Of a DNA stretch of 64,000 bases, positions 1 to 11,875 are shown in pieces (the first letter of the stretch is position 1; the number at the start of each line of letters is the position of its first letter). The notes under the pieces were generated by a model, which did not search any database, was not told where the DNA came from, and saw only the letters and a program-made list of their open reading frames with translations. The position numbers and the translations under genes are program-made. The stretch is from contig JAKOGI010003111.1 of NCBI GenBank assembly GCA_029747015.1, positions 1 through 64,000 of the forward strand. The letters run 5' to 3'. This stretch comes from Carnegiea gigantea (lineage: Eukaryota > Streptophyta > Magnoliopsida > Caryophyllales > Cactaceae).

Positions 1-40
<40 letters not shown>
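1..40. repeat. TA/TG dinucleotide microsatellite
   Basis: About five TA units pass directly into some fourteen TG units and then TATAAAA. It lies against the decayed reversed LTR that follows, and may extend left beyond the window. Confidence 0.95.
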
Positions 41-42
<2 letters not shown>

Positions 43-1360
43 AAATATTAAGGCCCTTAACCTTAATTAGGATATGGAAACAACACCTTATCAAGTGTTA
101 AGACTCACTTGATCACGACCTGACTCTACCTGAGCTAGGATAAGCAAGTAAAGTGTTTCGATTTTTGGTTAAGGTGCAACGCTCAACTTTTCATTCAATA
201 TTCAACATTTTGGTCATACAAAGTGAGCTACTATCTTACATATACATGTCCATGCTTGCTGCCTAGGAAGGATTAGGCGGTTTCTTCAAGGTTACGAAAG
301 CTCTTAATCTAGCTTTAAACTAGCTTGCAATCTGTTTTAGTATAAAGCATGCTTAACTAAGTTAATTATAGGCAGTGAGTCTAGCTAAGCAAAAGATTGA
401 GAGCTAAACTCATCCTAGGCTCCATAATTAGCCTTAGGAAGGTTGCTTGCGCATAGAGGAGAGAGGAAAAGGCTGATGGGAACATGCACTTTACGACTAG
501 CCAATAGGAGTATTCTTGCTTTTCCTTCCTTATTTCTTATTGGATCTTCATTTGGCTGGGCTAAAAAGGCTCATGATTGTGCTTAGCCTTCCTTTAACTA
601 GCAAATGATGCTACTTGGTCATGATTGGATGGCAAAGAGAAGGAGTAACCACCAAATGAACCAACCGGATGCAACCTAGTAGTTTTAGGAGTTTGGAGAC
701 TGTTTTTGGATGTTGCATATCTCATGTAAAAAGTGAGCATAGTTTAGATTTCCTTCCACGGAGGGAAACCTTAAGATGTCTACTAACTCCCCATAATGAG
801 AAATCAAGGTTAAACTAGGTTTTAGATACATAAAATACCTAATTAATCAAACCGGGCAAATTGGGGTGCATCTGACACAGTTTACAAAATGATCCTGTTT
901 CTCGTATTTTTACACAGCTTAACCCAAATCATTTTCCATGTGTAGACAGATAAGACCTTAGAAACCTAAATGTATAAAAATATCAAACTTAAACCTTAAG
1001 GAGGTCTAAGTATTCATGGACACAAAATTAGGTATGCGCTGGGATGAATTGGTAGTTTTAACCTTTAGAATTGTTCTTGGCTTTAAGTGATCAATTGATG
1101 TCCAATTTGAGTGATTCTTGATTCCATGGAAAGAGGATATCTTGGAGAACTAAAATATGTAAAAATATGGGACTTAAACCTCAAGGAGGCATAAGTAATT
1201 TGATAAACAAAACTGGGCTGTTGCACTATTTTTAACCCGTGACCTGCTGTTTTGCATCTTGACAAAATGTGGATGATTTCTTTTCCTTTTAGCCAGCAAA
1301 TTTATATTACCTTAATTGATTTGATTCTTCAAATTAAAAGGCACGGATGGATCTCCATAC
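41..1360 (-). mobile_element. Decayed LTR, reverse copy of the 29921-31393 family
   Basis: Read on the minus strand, this stretch follows the solo LTR at 29921-31393 in the same order. The start resembles its GGAGATC..CC opening (near 1338-1358). The block with ATCATCCACA and the CAGGTCACGGGTT motif lies near 1230-1280. The GCACTTTACG block is near 486. The CTTAATTAGG and AAGGGCCCTTAA-like end blocks lie near 50-75. Divergence is high and there are many small indels. The far (3') terminus is not visible because the microsatellite or window edge cuts it. I see no coding potential; short open frames here are chance. Confidence 0.7.
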
Positions 1361-2380
1361 CATGCAAAAGCACGACACAACCTATATTTTTTTCGCATAT
1401 TTAGACCTATGTACTTCCTAAAATATTAATCTGATTGCTATTTTAAAATTTCATCAAAATATTTATTCATTTTTCTTTTCCAAATTACAAACTCTTGGAT
1501 GATTCATTAGTTACATAACTAGAAGTTCATAACTATTAAAAGAGCTAAATATGACGATTTTGCAACAATATTTAACTAAGACCGTCTTGTGCAAAATATG
1601 CTATTTAAATTATTTTTTAAAATTTTAAAATGTCTGTACAAGAGTATGGGCACAAGCTAGTGGGAATAAAATGAGAAATACAAATAATATGATATCCTTG
1701 AATCTATTAACTTGAGTTATCGGATATCATAATTTATTTCAATTTTATAAAATTCCCCCTTATTTTGTAAGTCCTAGGAAAAAAAAAGAAGAGATTTTCT
1801 CTTACCAAATGCCCCATTATTGGACCTATGTACACGAGGGTCCTCGATACAATACCAAAGGGTAGGAAGCTCTATAGTCTAGTAAGCAGTAGTCCACTAT
1901 ACAATCCATTGGGTTTAGAAAGATGGGACACATACTCAGACTCTTTTAGTTTAGCGGATTCACAGATCCTAACTAGTTTTTGCATTAAAAATTACTGTTT
2001 TTCACATTCTAACATGAATTATCATATCCTAAAGGCAAATAATTGAATTTAAAAAACATGATGCTTAGTAAAAAAATTCTAGTGACATATACCTAGCTAA
2101 GTGTTCTTACTTACATCTTACACACCAAAGAAAATATTTAATACCAATCACAAAAACAAAGTACATCATTTAATCAAACGTAGAAAAATAGTTCTTTTTC
2201 CATGATCGGCAAAAACCAAAGTGGCTTTAAAATATTTTACAGTTACTTTAGCCAATTACCTTTACCACTTTTTTTTGAAAAATAATGGACCTTAAACGGG
2301 TCTCAGATTAGATTTTTCAGATCTATGCCTAGATCTGAAGCATGAATCTTAGACCCACATGCACTTAAGGGTCGTCGAGT
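1361..2380. other. Unassigned AT-rich sequence
   Basis: No gene or clear repeat could be recognised. A 72-codon frame at 1828-2046 has no recognisable motif and is probably chance. The last five bases (2376-2380, CGAGT) may be the left target-site duplication of the B array, paired with CGGGT at 31840-31844. Confidence 0.5.
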
Positions 2381-2744
2381 TATAATATCTGCATTTTATT
2401 TAAACTATCTAGCCTGTTTCTTGATATTATGAAGCGCATTATATTATTTTAGTTGAGTTAGATCAATATTGATGTGCTTGCTTAAGTGGTAATTTTATTA
2501 AAAAGAATATTATTGTTGCTATTATTATTGTTATTATTAGTTTTCAAAAGTCTTCGATGACTTTCAATAAGCATTAATAAGAATTATTATTGGGTACTAA
2601 ATCGAGTAGACTCCCGAATACGACTAGATTATCAAGCTTTGGGATTAGTTTCATTAAATATTAGACCATGCCTCATTATCAGGAACGAATAAGTCGATGA
2701 GCGATTATGTTACCAGCTTGACTTTAGACTAAGAGGCACAAGAT

Positions 2745-3300
2745 TGGGCTAGCAATATTAGTTGAATAGGCAAGCAATAAAACAAGAAAAAAATAGAATG
2801 ACTAAAAAAAGGGCCGAAGGCCCTTTCCTTTTCTGGGGAAAAAAACGGCACAAAGGGGGGCTCCCCAGCTCAGTTCCCCACAACCCCCTCCCTAGTGAAC
2901 AATAAGAGATAGAGAGAGAGATGGGGCCGGCCAGGCAGCATGGCAACGGCGGCACCATGCCAGCAAGCGCCCGATTGAATAGAGCCCGGTGATGCCCAAA
3001 CCCAAGAATAGAGGGACAGATCGAGGGCGAGCGAGGGGGAGCTCGAGGCACAGCAAATTGGGCGCGATTTCGACTATTGGGGCACAATTTCGAAGGCCAA
3101 GGTGGCCAGTGCTAGCAGCAGCGACCCCTAGCGACTGGGTGGCCGGCCCGTACGCAGACAATGAGAGGGAGAAGTCACGAATGACCGAGGTCACGAAGGT
3201 TAGCTATCTGTTCAGCGGGTGGGTGGCTACTCGACGGTGCCGGTCAGGTGGTAGAGTAATGGGCAGGAGATGGGGAGCAAGGGAATGAACTGATCCCATG
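2745..3300. other. GC-rich island of B LTR, copy 1
   Basis: A block much richer in G and C than its surroundings, with GA-rich plus strand, sits about 370 bases into the LTR. It recurs at 21190-21790 and 26825-27430. Frames stay open on both strands (for example 2989-3288 plus, 2758-3087 minus). The plus frame aligns across the three LTRs for about 80 codons, but differences fall without codon preference. It could be the LTR promoter/leader region or captured host sequence. I do not claim a protein. Confidence 0.6.
2808..2826. repeat. Perfect short hairpin in B LTR
   Basis: Arms AAAGGGCC and GGCCCTTT surround a GAA loop. A GGGCC/GGCCC version is kept at 21247-21259 (loop GAA) and 26882-26894 (loop AAA), so the stem survives while the surroundings vary. 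Function unknown. Confidence 0.75.
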
Positions 3301-3661
3301 CATGCCAACCGAACTAAACCCTAAGTCAGGTCCTTAAGCTTGGAGTCCAGGTGGGTGGTTCCTGATCCCTAAACCTATTACTAATTTACAAATGTTTTTG
3401 AAATATTTGTAATAGCTAATTTAGTGGTTAGGTTAAAACTATAACGAGTTATAAAATTGCAAGCAGTTGATGAATCATTTGGATTGAACTGAAATAATTT
3501 TGATGATTGTTGTGGTCGGTGCTGTGAGGAGGGAGTTCGGTTTGAGTGTTTTAAAGTGGTGAGTTATGGAAGTGTTGAGATGTGCTAATTGTGTACTTGG
3601 TTTCGTGATTGAAAATGTTTGCATGAACCTTGAACTTATTTCGAGTATCGCCATGACAATA

Positions 3662-6600
3662 TGTAATAGCCCGACCCTAAATCATATTTATTTATTTAAT
3701 TAAGCCATGTTATTCATTTTTCACATTTATTTATCTCATTGAATAATCCCAGCTGGGAAAATTCATGTTGGGCCCCACTTTGCAATTCAAGTTTCAGTTA
3801 CTGGACAATTTTGGAGAAATTGATAGTAGGCCTCAATATCTATGATTTAAAAGATTAAATTATTTTTCATGACATCACATTTAATCTCGAGCTTTAGGAA
3901 AAAAAAAATTTCAAGCGCATTCGGTTTGAGCTATTTTTCGAACCCGAGCCCGTTTAAGGCCAACTTTGGCCTACCAAGACTTGACTCTATTTATTTGCCT
4001 AATTACCCTTAATTAGGATAATTTCTACTTAGCAAAAGCTGATTTTTGTGCTTAATTTTCAACCAAGTATTATCCCTTCAATATACACCAAGTGTTTGCA
4101 ACCAAGTGATCAAGCTCTCCTTTCTCTCTCTACTTTTCCCTCCTCCTTCTCTCTACCCACAGCAGCAGCCCCCTCTCAGCCCTATTATGGTGTTTTCTGT
4201 CCATTTTCTGGCCATTCTCCAGCAAGGATTTCAATCCCCAACAACCTCCCTCCATTAGCTACCATATTCTATCCTCAAAACCACCAAATATAATCTCCAT
4301 CTCCACTTATTTCAAGCTCAAAGTAAGTGACTTCAATCTTGTTCTTTGAATTTTTGTTTTTGCTTCTTCTTTTCATTGTTTTGATGATGGATCATGTTGT
4401 TTTTCTTGAATTAAGAATCATCTTGATGATGGATCATGATGGAGTTAAAGTTGGATGATGCTAGGGTTAGGGTTTTGTCTTAATCATGCAAGTTTCATGT
4501 TCAAGTGTTGGATTTTGATTGTTTTAAATGAGATTTTGTGATCTTTGGCATTGGTAATGAATATCAAGATGTTTAAACTGATTTATATAAGTTAAAGAGT
4601 GATTTTAGCGGGTGGTTATGTGAAGAAAAGATTGCAAATACGTGCTTATTGAGCTGTCAACAGACCTAAAATAGGGGCCACTTTGGGATTAAACTGGTAC
4701 TGTTTGGCACATCAAAAATTCATGAATTTTGGTGTAGTGATAGCTTGATGAGTTAGCTTTTAATATGCTTTGTAATGACTCAATTTTGAGCTGTGTGGAC
4801 AAAGTTATGACCAATTTACTCAAGACTGTGCAGAATACATTGAAACTGGAAACTGAACTGGAACAGTAATTTTACGGAAAAACTGGTATTGATTAGGTGA
4901 CTAAAAAATTGTGATTTTTAGTATGTGGATAGATCAATGAGTTATCTTTTAAATGCCTTTTGAATCGCCTTAATCCCACTTTTGTGGAAAAAGTTATAGT
5001 CATTTTGCCACGACTGCATAGATTGAACTGAAATTGTGGACGTCTATATTCTACCCTAATTTGGACCTTATTATGTGAATCATGCTTTGTGTCCTGAATA
5101 AACATTTTAGTGGACATTATGAGCTTTTCATATTGGGGTTTTATATCTCAATTGGAGGTTGGGAGTGAAAGAGATGGATTTACTAATGCAGACCATCAAA
5201 CGGTAACATGAGTGAATATAGAAATGGTGACATTTGAAAATATTTTTAGACGTGTCTATATAATTATGGGTATTGCAAGGAAATTACAAAGTGTAGTGAG
5301 TTCAACCAGTTTGTTTATGTATAGAAGCTGACTTGGGTTTGAAAACCGAGTTAAGTGAGCATGAAAATGAAATTTTGGAAGTGGGCACAGTAATGACTCC
5401 AGTTCATGTCTACGAGATCTACTGAGGTTATTTGAGCTTTTATGAACCTCACAACACCCCTCATACATTGAACCTTCCTTTATCCATTTCAGAGGTATTA
5501 ACCATTCTATTATCCATTTCAGAAGCACCACACTTTTCATTATCCATTTCAAAAGTATCTGAAACCCATATTTTATTTATATCAGTTAAAACCTTTTCAT
5601 TATCACCTCAATCATTTCCACTTGACCTATTTTGCTTCAATTTATTGTATTTCAAGTTCAATAATCCTAACTTATTTAAATCAGTTCATTTTGGTTTAAC
5701 TTATCTTATATTGAATTAAAATCAGTTTATTATATTGAACTGCACAAGTTATGTATCCCATTTCATTACTCAATTTCTATTACACATACTTTTACTTACT
5801 CAATTATGCGAGTAAGGATCGTTTATTGACTACACATACTTATAATGACATTTATGAAACAGAGTTGAGCCCTAGTTATCATTCCCCATTTTTCATAAGT
5901 GTTATCAAGTTAGAATATATTTATCAAGTCAGATGGCATTTATGAAACAGCTGACTTGTATCAAGTCAGATGACATTTTTAAAGACTCGTGGTACATGTA
6001 TTGCCTGTATCTTTAGAAATCACAGTGTATTTATCAACGTTATCATGTTTTGATAAGTACATTAACGAATCAGTTACACAGTGATTTATCAGATAATTAG
6101 TGACCCTGTCAGTTATCATATATAGGGTATTCGCCCTTTAGTTACCCGCGCGGTTTCAGGCCAGGTCCCCCGGTCGGCTTGGCAGTCCATAGATCGTAAC
6201 AGTATCAAGGGATTCACTATCAGATGATAATTAGCAATGCAGTTTTATATTCATCTCATTCCCTATTTTGACCTTAAATGAATTATAAAGTGGGTCCAAT
6301 CAGTGTTTCAATGATCATTTAACAATTTAGGGTTGCATGTATTGAGCTTCGGCTCACAGTTAGAAATGTTTTTCATGTTTTGTTTTAGGCAAATGCTCAG
6401 AGAATCGTCTTCATGCTAGTAAAGCAGCGGAAGAGAATAAGTTGAGGAAGGAAATCTGGGTGGATCAGCACTGATACAGTGTATGCATATTTTTAGAGTT
6501 GTATAATGAAATCTTCAGTGGATAGAGATGTAGATTATATGGTGAATTGTTTTTACTATAGTGTAAAAACCTTATGTTGGTTAACAGTTGATTATATATG

Positions 6601-6763
6601 GATTGAGGCTGTGCTTAACTATTTTATTTATAGTGCTCATGTTTCAAGCCTTGTCCTTTTTGGACGGCGGTAACGCCCCTATCATTGGATTTATCAGATT
6701 ACAATTGAGTGATTTATTAAGGAGAATATAAACAGTGAAACATGTTTAATTTGGGGCGTTACA
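3662..6763 (+). repeat. Element A 5' LTR
   Basis: It opens TGTAATAGCCCGACC and ends GGGGCGTTACA immediately before the primer site. Open frames at 4046-4293 and 5432-5945 lie in LTR sequence and recur in the 3' LTR. They carry no motif and I do not regard them as genes. Confidence 0.95.
4108..4180 (+). promoter_or_regulatory. Pyrimidine-rich patch, probable core promoter/leader of A LTR
   Basis: A run of CT-rich sequence follows an AT-rich stretch (CTATTTATTTG near 3986). Pyrimidine patches downstream of TATA-like sequence are typical of plant promoters. C LTRs have an equivalent CT-rich block on their sense strand. The transcription start is inferred only. Confidence 0.4.
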
Positions 6764-6767
6764 GATT

Positions 6768-6781
6768 TGGTATCAGAGCTT
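6768..6781 (+). promoter_or_regulatory. Primer binding site of element A (initiator Met tRNA type)
   Basis: TGGTATCAGAGC lies four bases after the LTR. It complements the 3' end of plant initiator methionine tRNA, the usual primer for plant LTR retrotransposons. Confidence 0.9.
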
Positions 6782-7069
6782 GAGATTTTCTTTATGGGAT
6801 ATGTTTTATGGAGTTAAGATATTGAGAAAGTTGGTTAGTGAGGAATGAAGATTATTATGATATCATTGGAGATTTGTGACAATAGTAATGTCTACAATGT
6901 GTATTAGATTATTATGACAATATTCTTTTTTGTCAGATGGATCCATACAATGTGTATATAGTTGATCTCAAGCATCAGATTAGAGGGTGATTTTTAATAA
7001 CAAGTTAAAGGTGTTCTAATGCATTTAGATATATATGGTCAATGAGCCACCCATCTGATTGGTATGCCA
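6782..7069 (+). other. Element A leader with splice-acceptor-like site and start of an extra frame
   Basis: The pyrimidine stretch ending TTTTTTGTCAG (6926-6936) is a good 3' splice-site match. It is followed directly by a frame starting MDPYNVY that soon hits a stop. Element C has the same layout (acceptor, then KDPYAVN) at 43576, so this looks like the decayed first part of the same pre-gag frame. The rest of the frame is replaced by the B-like fragment that follows. Confidence 0.5.
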
Positions 7070-7325
7070 TTTTTTTAGCTTGAATTGTTTATTTTTGGGA
7101 TGTAAACCCTTGTACTCTGGGCGTGTAGCCCGTAAAGTTGTGGTCTCCAGCGTGTAGCCGTTGAGCTTAATTTGGTATCCTTTTGTACTTCTATTCAATG
7201 CAGATGATGTGCTGTAAGGCTTTAAGCTTGGGAATTGGCCAGTTTGCAGGCGAAACTCTATCCATTTCGCCCCAGAAATTTCCGAATCATTAACACTCAT
7301 AGCCCTAGGGTTGGGGGTTGTTACA
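7070..7325 (+). mobile_element. B-related LTR 3' end embedded in element A
   Basis: This aligns with the end of B LTR1 (about 17250-17561). Shared marks include GGGATGTAAACCC, GTTGTGG, TCCAGC/TCCGGC, AAGGCTTTAAGC, CGCCCCAGAA and the GTTACA end. It is a different subfamily from B itself and resembles the reversed fragment at 46881-47920. It separates the A leader from gag. No target duplication is evident, so recombination or template switching is possible. Confidence 0.75.
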
Positions 7326-8733
7326 AATGTGTCCTCTGAAACGCCCTTGACTCATTTTGAGGTTAAATGTATAGGGAAAACCAAGTATGGGTAGAATACA
7401 CAAGTTCAATCAACTTGGTAGTTTTGATCAATGCACAAGGACCGATTTTAAAGTAACTTTTGCTCTTAATCACCATGATTTACGCAAGGATTTTCCATCC
7501 TAAGTTTAAGTTTAAGGAGATATCTTTCATATGAAATAAGTTTCGAGTGGATTAGAGGTCATTTGGTCATTCAAAACTGTTAGACAAGTCAAAGTCTACA
7601 AAGTTGGCAGAATCCTAATACACAAGGTCCGAGTTTAGTCCACTTGTAGCCATACATTCCATTAGATAGAGATGTTTTAGTTATTCTATATCAAAGTTCT
7701 GAAAGTAAGCTTTCCAATGACCCATGTTGCAACACATTTGGAGACCAGTGGCCAATGAAATTCAGCCTAGATGTCTGATGGCATAGGCTCTTCAAGTCAG
7801 TGGATACATATAATTTTGAGTTCATATTTCCTCATCATTTGGGTGCCATTTTGTGCTCTTCTTGAATCCAAGTGGCAATTGCTTTAATATGTCTCATTGA
7901 TTGCAGATATTTTATTCTGTAACTCAAGAATTTCATCTAAATGAGCTATATGGGGTTTCTTAATGTAGCATCCCCTGAATTGTAGGATTTTGAAGAGGCT
8001 TGTTCTATGGTCCATAAGTTTTGAAACCATTAACTATCGATGATTCCATATAAGAGAAACCAAGGACACTTTAGAGAGACATTTTGCTTCAATTCATTGC
8101 AATTCAAGACTTGCTTAAATTGCCCAAACTCTTGCAAGCAGTCCATTGACTCCACCTCTATCCGTGAAGTAGACATTACTCTTGAAAATATTTTACTGCA
8201 CTTTCTGATGACATACCATCTACCACTATCCTTGTTAGATGATCAACTGTTGGATACACCTCACTTGACTAGGGGCTTTATCTTTTTGTCTTCATAGTAT
8301 CACCCCATCCAGTTGCATCATCCTTCACTCTTATGTCATATCTTCATTAGTTCTGATCACTCTTTCCTGTTTTTAAGAGCTCAATTGTTATTAGTAGCTG
8401 GATTATGATTGAGTTGCACCCATGTCAATAGATGATAATTTTGTAGCATGCTTAAATAGAAGGTAGATCTTAACTACGCTTTGTATAAAGGCTGGCTATT
8501 ATCAAACTTGTGGAATCCATTACTAAGGAAAACGTGATGTGTCTACCCATTTTGGCTGATTCAATCTAAGTTTCCTTCGAAAGATCACTTGCATAAAGCT
8601 TAAGTTTGACTATCAAAATTTTTGCCATGCATTTGGATTACATCAGTGAGAAATTTTGATGGGTTACTGCCCTTTGAAAAAACGCCTTTAGTTGATTCAA
8701 ACTAAAGAACTCTAGAGTGAAAAGTATGACACA
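7326..8733. other. Non-coding interior of element A
   Basis: About 1.4 kb between the B-like fragment and the gag remnant. I see no motif, repeat or related sequence elsewhere in the window. A 85-codon frame at 8040-8297 has no recognisable feature. Confidence 0.5.
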
Positions 8734-9205
8734 GTGGAACTTGGAGAATGGATTCGAGGAATGGAGAAAATTTTCACTGTAATAGAGGTTCCAGGGGATA
8801 AAAAGGTGAACATTAGAACATTTTATCTAACGGGTGAAACCGATATTTGGTGGAATAGGGTTAAGAATAAACTCTTAGGGCCTGACTTCACTTGGAGCAT
8901 ATTTGTGGAAAGAATAACTACACTGCCCTGGATTGCCAAATGGGAACTCACAAATGCACGTGGTGTGGTAACCCAGAGCACCTCATTGCTGCTTGCTCCC
9001 GAAAACTAAAGGTTGTAGATAAGGGCTCTCACTTTCAAGGCCCGCAGCTGTAGGAAGGGCTTATGTGTTGAGTAAGAAGGAAGCTACCACCTCTGGTGCA
9101 GCACCGAAGCTCTCTTTTAATTTCGAATTCATTTTGTGTATTGATTGATTCAGTTGCTACTCATTCATTTATATTCACATGATTTGCCATGCAAGTGAAC
9201 CTTGA
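8734..9205 (+). pseudogene. Element A gag-protease remnant
   Basis: The 5' part matches C gag closely (EWIRGMEKIFTV, then YLTGE and WW). After about residue 60 the frame jumps into zinc-knuckle sequence (HKCTWCGNPEHLIAAC in another frame), so most of the capsid-to-nucleocapsid link is deleted relative to C. The protease active-site region follows near 9140-9175, reading DSVATHSF where the family has DSGATHSF. Stops and shifts break all of it. In an intact element Gag forms the particle and the protease matures it. Confidence 0.8.
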
Positions 9206-9379
9206 GAATAAGAAGGTAGAAACCAATTATGGAAGCAAGTGATCCAACGACTCTAGAGTTGAGTGTTCTACATCTCATAAATTTATTTCAATTACTACTA
9301 GTGAGATAGTTTCCCCTGGAGTTTTGATTCAATTTGACTAGTCAGACTTCGATATCATTTTGGAAATGAGCTGGTTGTG

Positions 9380-10640
9380 TACTTATAGGGCCAAGATAGG
9401 TTGTGATGAGCCTAAGGTTATTTCAAGAAAAGAACAAGGGAGAGACATATGTTTATGGTCAAAGAGAGGAAAAACCTTGTCCTTTAAATTCTGTTATGAA
9501 ACCAAGTGAGCTCTTATGTCAAGGATATATTATGCATTGGTGTCATGCTATTAACACTCAACTTAAGAAAGAAAAAGCAGAAGACATCCCTATAGTTTGT
9601 GAGTTCAGAGAAGTTTTTCGAAAAAGTTACTGGGATTGCTCCGCCAAGAGAAATTGATTATGAGATTAAATTCATCCCTGGTGCTTAATCTATCTCAAAA
9701 ACCTCATATCGTATGGCGCTAACTGCGCTTAAGGAACTACAGATTCAGCTAGATGAGCTGTTACAGACGGGCTTTATTAGGCTAAGTGTATCACCATGGG
9801 GTGCCCCAGTGTTGATTGTAAAGAACAAGAATGGAACCTTAAGGTTATGTATTGATTTCAAAGACCTGAACAAGATCACCATCAAAACCACATACCCATC
9901 GCCCCAAGTAAATGACTTATTTAATCAACTGCAGGGAGCAAGAGTCTGAACTAAGATTGATTTGAGGTCAGGGTGTCATCAACTTAGCATTATATCTGAA
10001 TACATTACCAAAACCACATTACGGACCATGTATAGGTCATGATGAATTCACTGTGATGCCTTTTGGCCTAATCAATAGCCCCACGGCCTTTACGGATCTT
10101 ATGAATAGAGTTTCAAACCATATCTAGACAAGTTGTGGTGGTGTATATAAAAGATGTCTTGAAATACTCCAAGGATAGAGATGAGTATACTATTTATTTG
10201 AGGACAGCATTATAGACCTTGAAGGAACATCAATTACATAGCAAATACAAGAAGTATGAGTATTGGTTTGAAGTAATGGTGTTTGTGGAACATATGGTAT
10301 TAAAGGAAAAAATTAAGGCTGATTTGCAAAAGGTGAAAGTAGTTTCAAAGTGCCCAAGACCCACCAATGCACTGAGATTAGTAACTGTGTGAGTTTAGTA
10401 GGGAATTATCGAGTTCAGGAAGGATTTGACAAATATTGTCCTCCCTGACCAATTTGTTGAAGAAAGCTATAAAATTAACAAGAAGTTTAACTGGTGGCTT
10501 ATGCCTCCTAACAACTCAAGCCTTATAAGAAGAATTACCCTACCCATTTCTGTAGTTTTTGCATTACAAATTTGGAGACATTACTTATATGGGGTACCAT
10601 GCAGAATCAATATGATCATCAAAGCTTGAAGTACATCTTC
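9380..10640 (+). pseudogene. Element A reverse transcriptase/RNase H remnant
   Basis: Recognisable pieces in order: a protease-RT linker (9403-9657, SYWDCS-like end); RT fingers (9713-9949, [18 protein letters not shown]); RT palm in shifted frames (FTVMPFGL near 10045, a decayed IKDVL where the catalytic pair should be, near 10150); thumb (10230-10400); and an RNase H piece (10426-10629, [13 protein letters not shown]). Many stops and frameshifts. The catalytic YIDD/FIDD motif is lost. Confidence 0.85.
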
Positions 10641-11860
10641 ACTCAGAAAAAGCTCAATCTGCATCAAACATCAGTTGTGGCAGATCCAATGTCAACCAAG
10701 AAAGAGAAATATTATGGCAGGGGCCCTGAATAGAAAGGCACAGCATACCTTGAACACTGTAGTAACTACTCAACTGAATCTCTTGAGAGAGCTTAAGGAC
10801 TTGGACATTTAATTAGTGTCGCACAGGAAGGCAAATGTTCAAATGCCGACACTTACCTTAGAGTGAATCAGGATGATGATCCTGAGCTCCAAAGAATAAA
10901 GCAAAACCTTGAGATAGGGATTCAATTTCAATGGACTTTGTCATGGAATTCCTTCAGATACAGTGCCTGATAGACATCAGAGGTTTCAAGCCTGTTTTGA
11001 TAAACACTTCAAAGAGCCTTTGGAACTAGATTGAACTTTAGCAGTCCTTATCATCCTGAAACGGATGAACAAGCATCTAAAAATATCAATGGATCTAACT
11101 CCTTTGAGTTGGAGCCTGTAGTACTTCCTGATCTACGACCAACATTTGCATTTGAAGAAAGTATTGAACTCCCAGTAGTCAACTTTGTGACAGCACGAGT
11201 AGAGAATCCTACATGAAACATCAGGATAAATTGACGGCCGATAATGACAACAAAATCGTCTTTTAAGTCATGAAGATCTTCTTCAGCATTCAATACAGTG
11301 GCATATCTCAGAAGACTCTTGAAAGCATGCCATTGGAACCGACAGAAAAGCTATGTTGATAAAAGAAGGGGATTCCTGGAATTTCCGGTATATGATAAAG
11401 TTTTTCAGAAAGTCTCACCAACTAAGGGTGTAAGGAGGTTGCACTGTGACCTAAATTGAGGTCAAGATCTTTTGGACCATATCAGTTCATGAAAAGGTCG
11501 AATTCCATAGCTTGTCTACCAGATCTACCTACATATCTCAAACATATGCATAACATGTTCCATGTTCCTTACCTTATAACTCAGGTAGTACATTTCAGAT
11601 CCTGACTATGCTGTCATAATCAAATCCATTGCAGCTATTGAGGGTCTTGTGTTTCAAGAGCATCCAATTCAGATATTGGATCACAGGATTCAGCAGTTAA
11701 GTATCAAACAGATACCTTAAATCAAATTGCTTTGGGTAAATCATATCTCCTCGGAAACTACTTGAAAAACTGAGGATCAAGTGAAAGTCACGTACCCATA
11801 TTTATTTGGGATAGCCTTACATCTATTAGCAAAGTTCATAAGTTTCGAGGATGAAACTCT
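10641..11860 (+). pseudogene. Element A integrase and chromodomain remnant
   Basis: Fragments include the pre-integrase linker (DPELQRIKQNLE, near 10878), an integrase core start that still reads SMDFVMEF (near 10930), FSSPYHPETDEQ (11031-11060), and the C-terminal basic piece KSYVDKRR (near 11350). A chromodomain-like end (WVNHISSETT) runs close to the polypurine tract. The zinc-binding domain and much of the core are deleted. No long frame remains. Confidence 0.75.
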
Positions 11861-11875
11861 TTAAGGGGGGAAGGC
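11861..11875 (+). promoter_or_regulatory. Polypurine tract of element A
   Basis: TTAAGGGGGGAAGGC directly precedes the 3' LTR, as expected for the plus-strand primer. The same tract is found on the minus strand of both C copies. Confidence 0.9.

Larger units (their letters stand above)
2381..3661 (+). repeat. B LTR1, left part (before nested element A)
   Basis: It aligns with the first ~1.3 kb of LTR2 (20822) and LTR3 (26453). It includes the AT-rich start, a GC-rich block and a following section with CCTAAACCTATTA. The sequence stops at CAATA (3657-3661), the target duplication of element A, and resumes at 14978. The uninterrupted site can be read in LTR2 near 22110-22120. Confidence 0.9.

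Noticed and set aside
2808..2826. GC-rich hairpin followed by T residues, like a bacterial rho-independent terminator
   Set aside because: The context is a plant LTR retrotransposon; bacterial termination does not apply.
3662..6763. Several frames of 60-110 codons inside A and C LTRs (for example 4046-4293, 5432-5719, 13595-13933, 45727-45954)
   Set aside because: They sit in LTR sequence, overlap each other on both strands, carry no motif and follow low-complexity CT- or AT-rich stretches.
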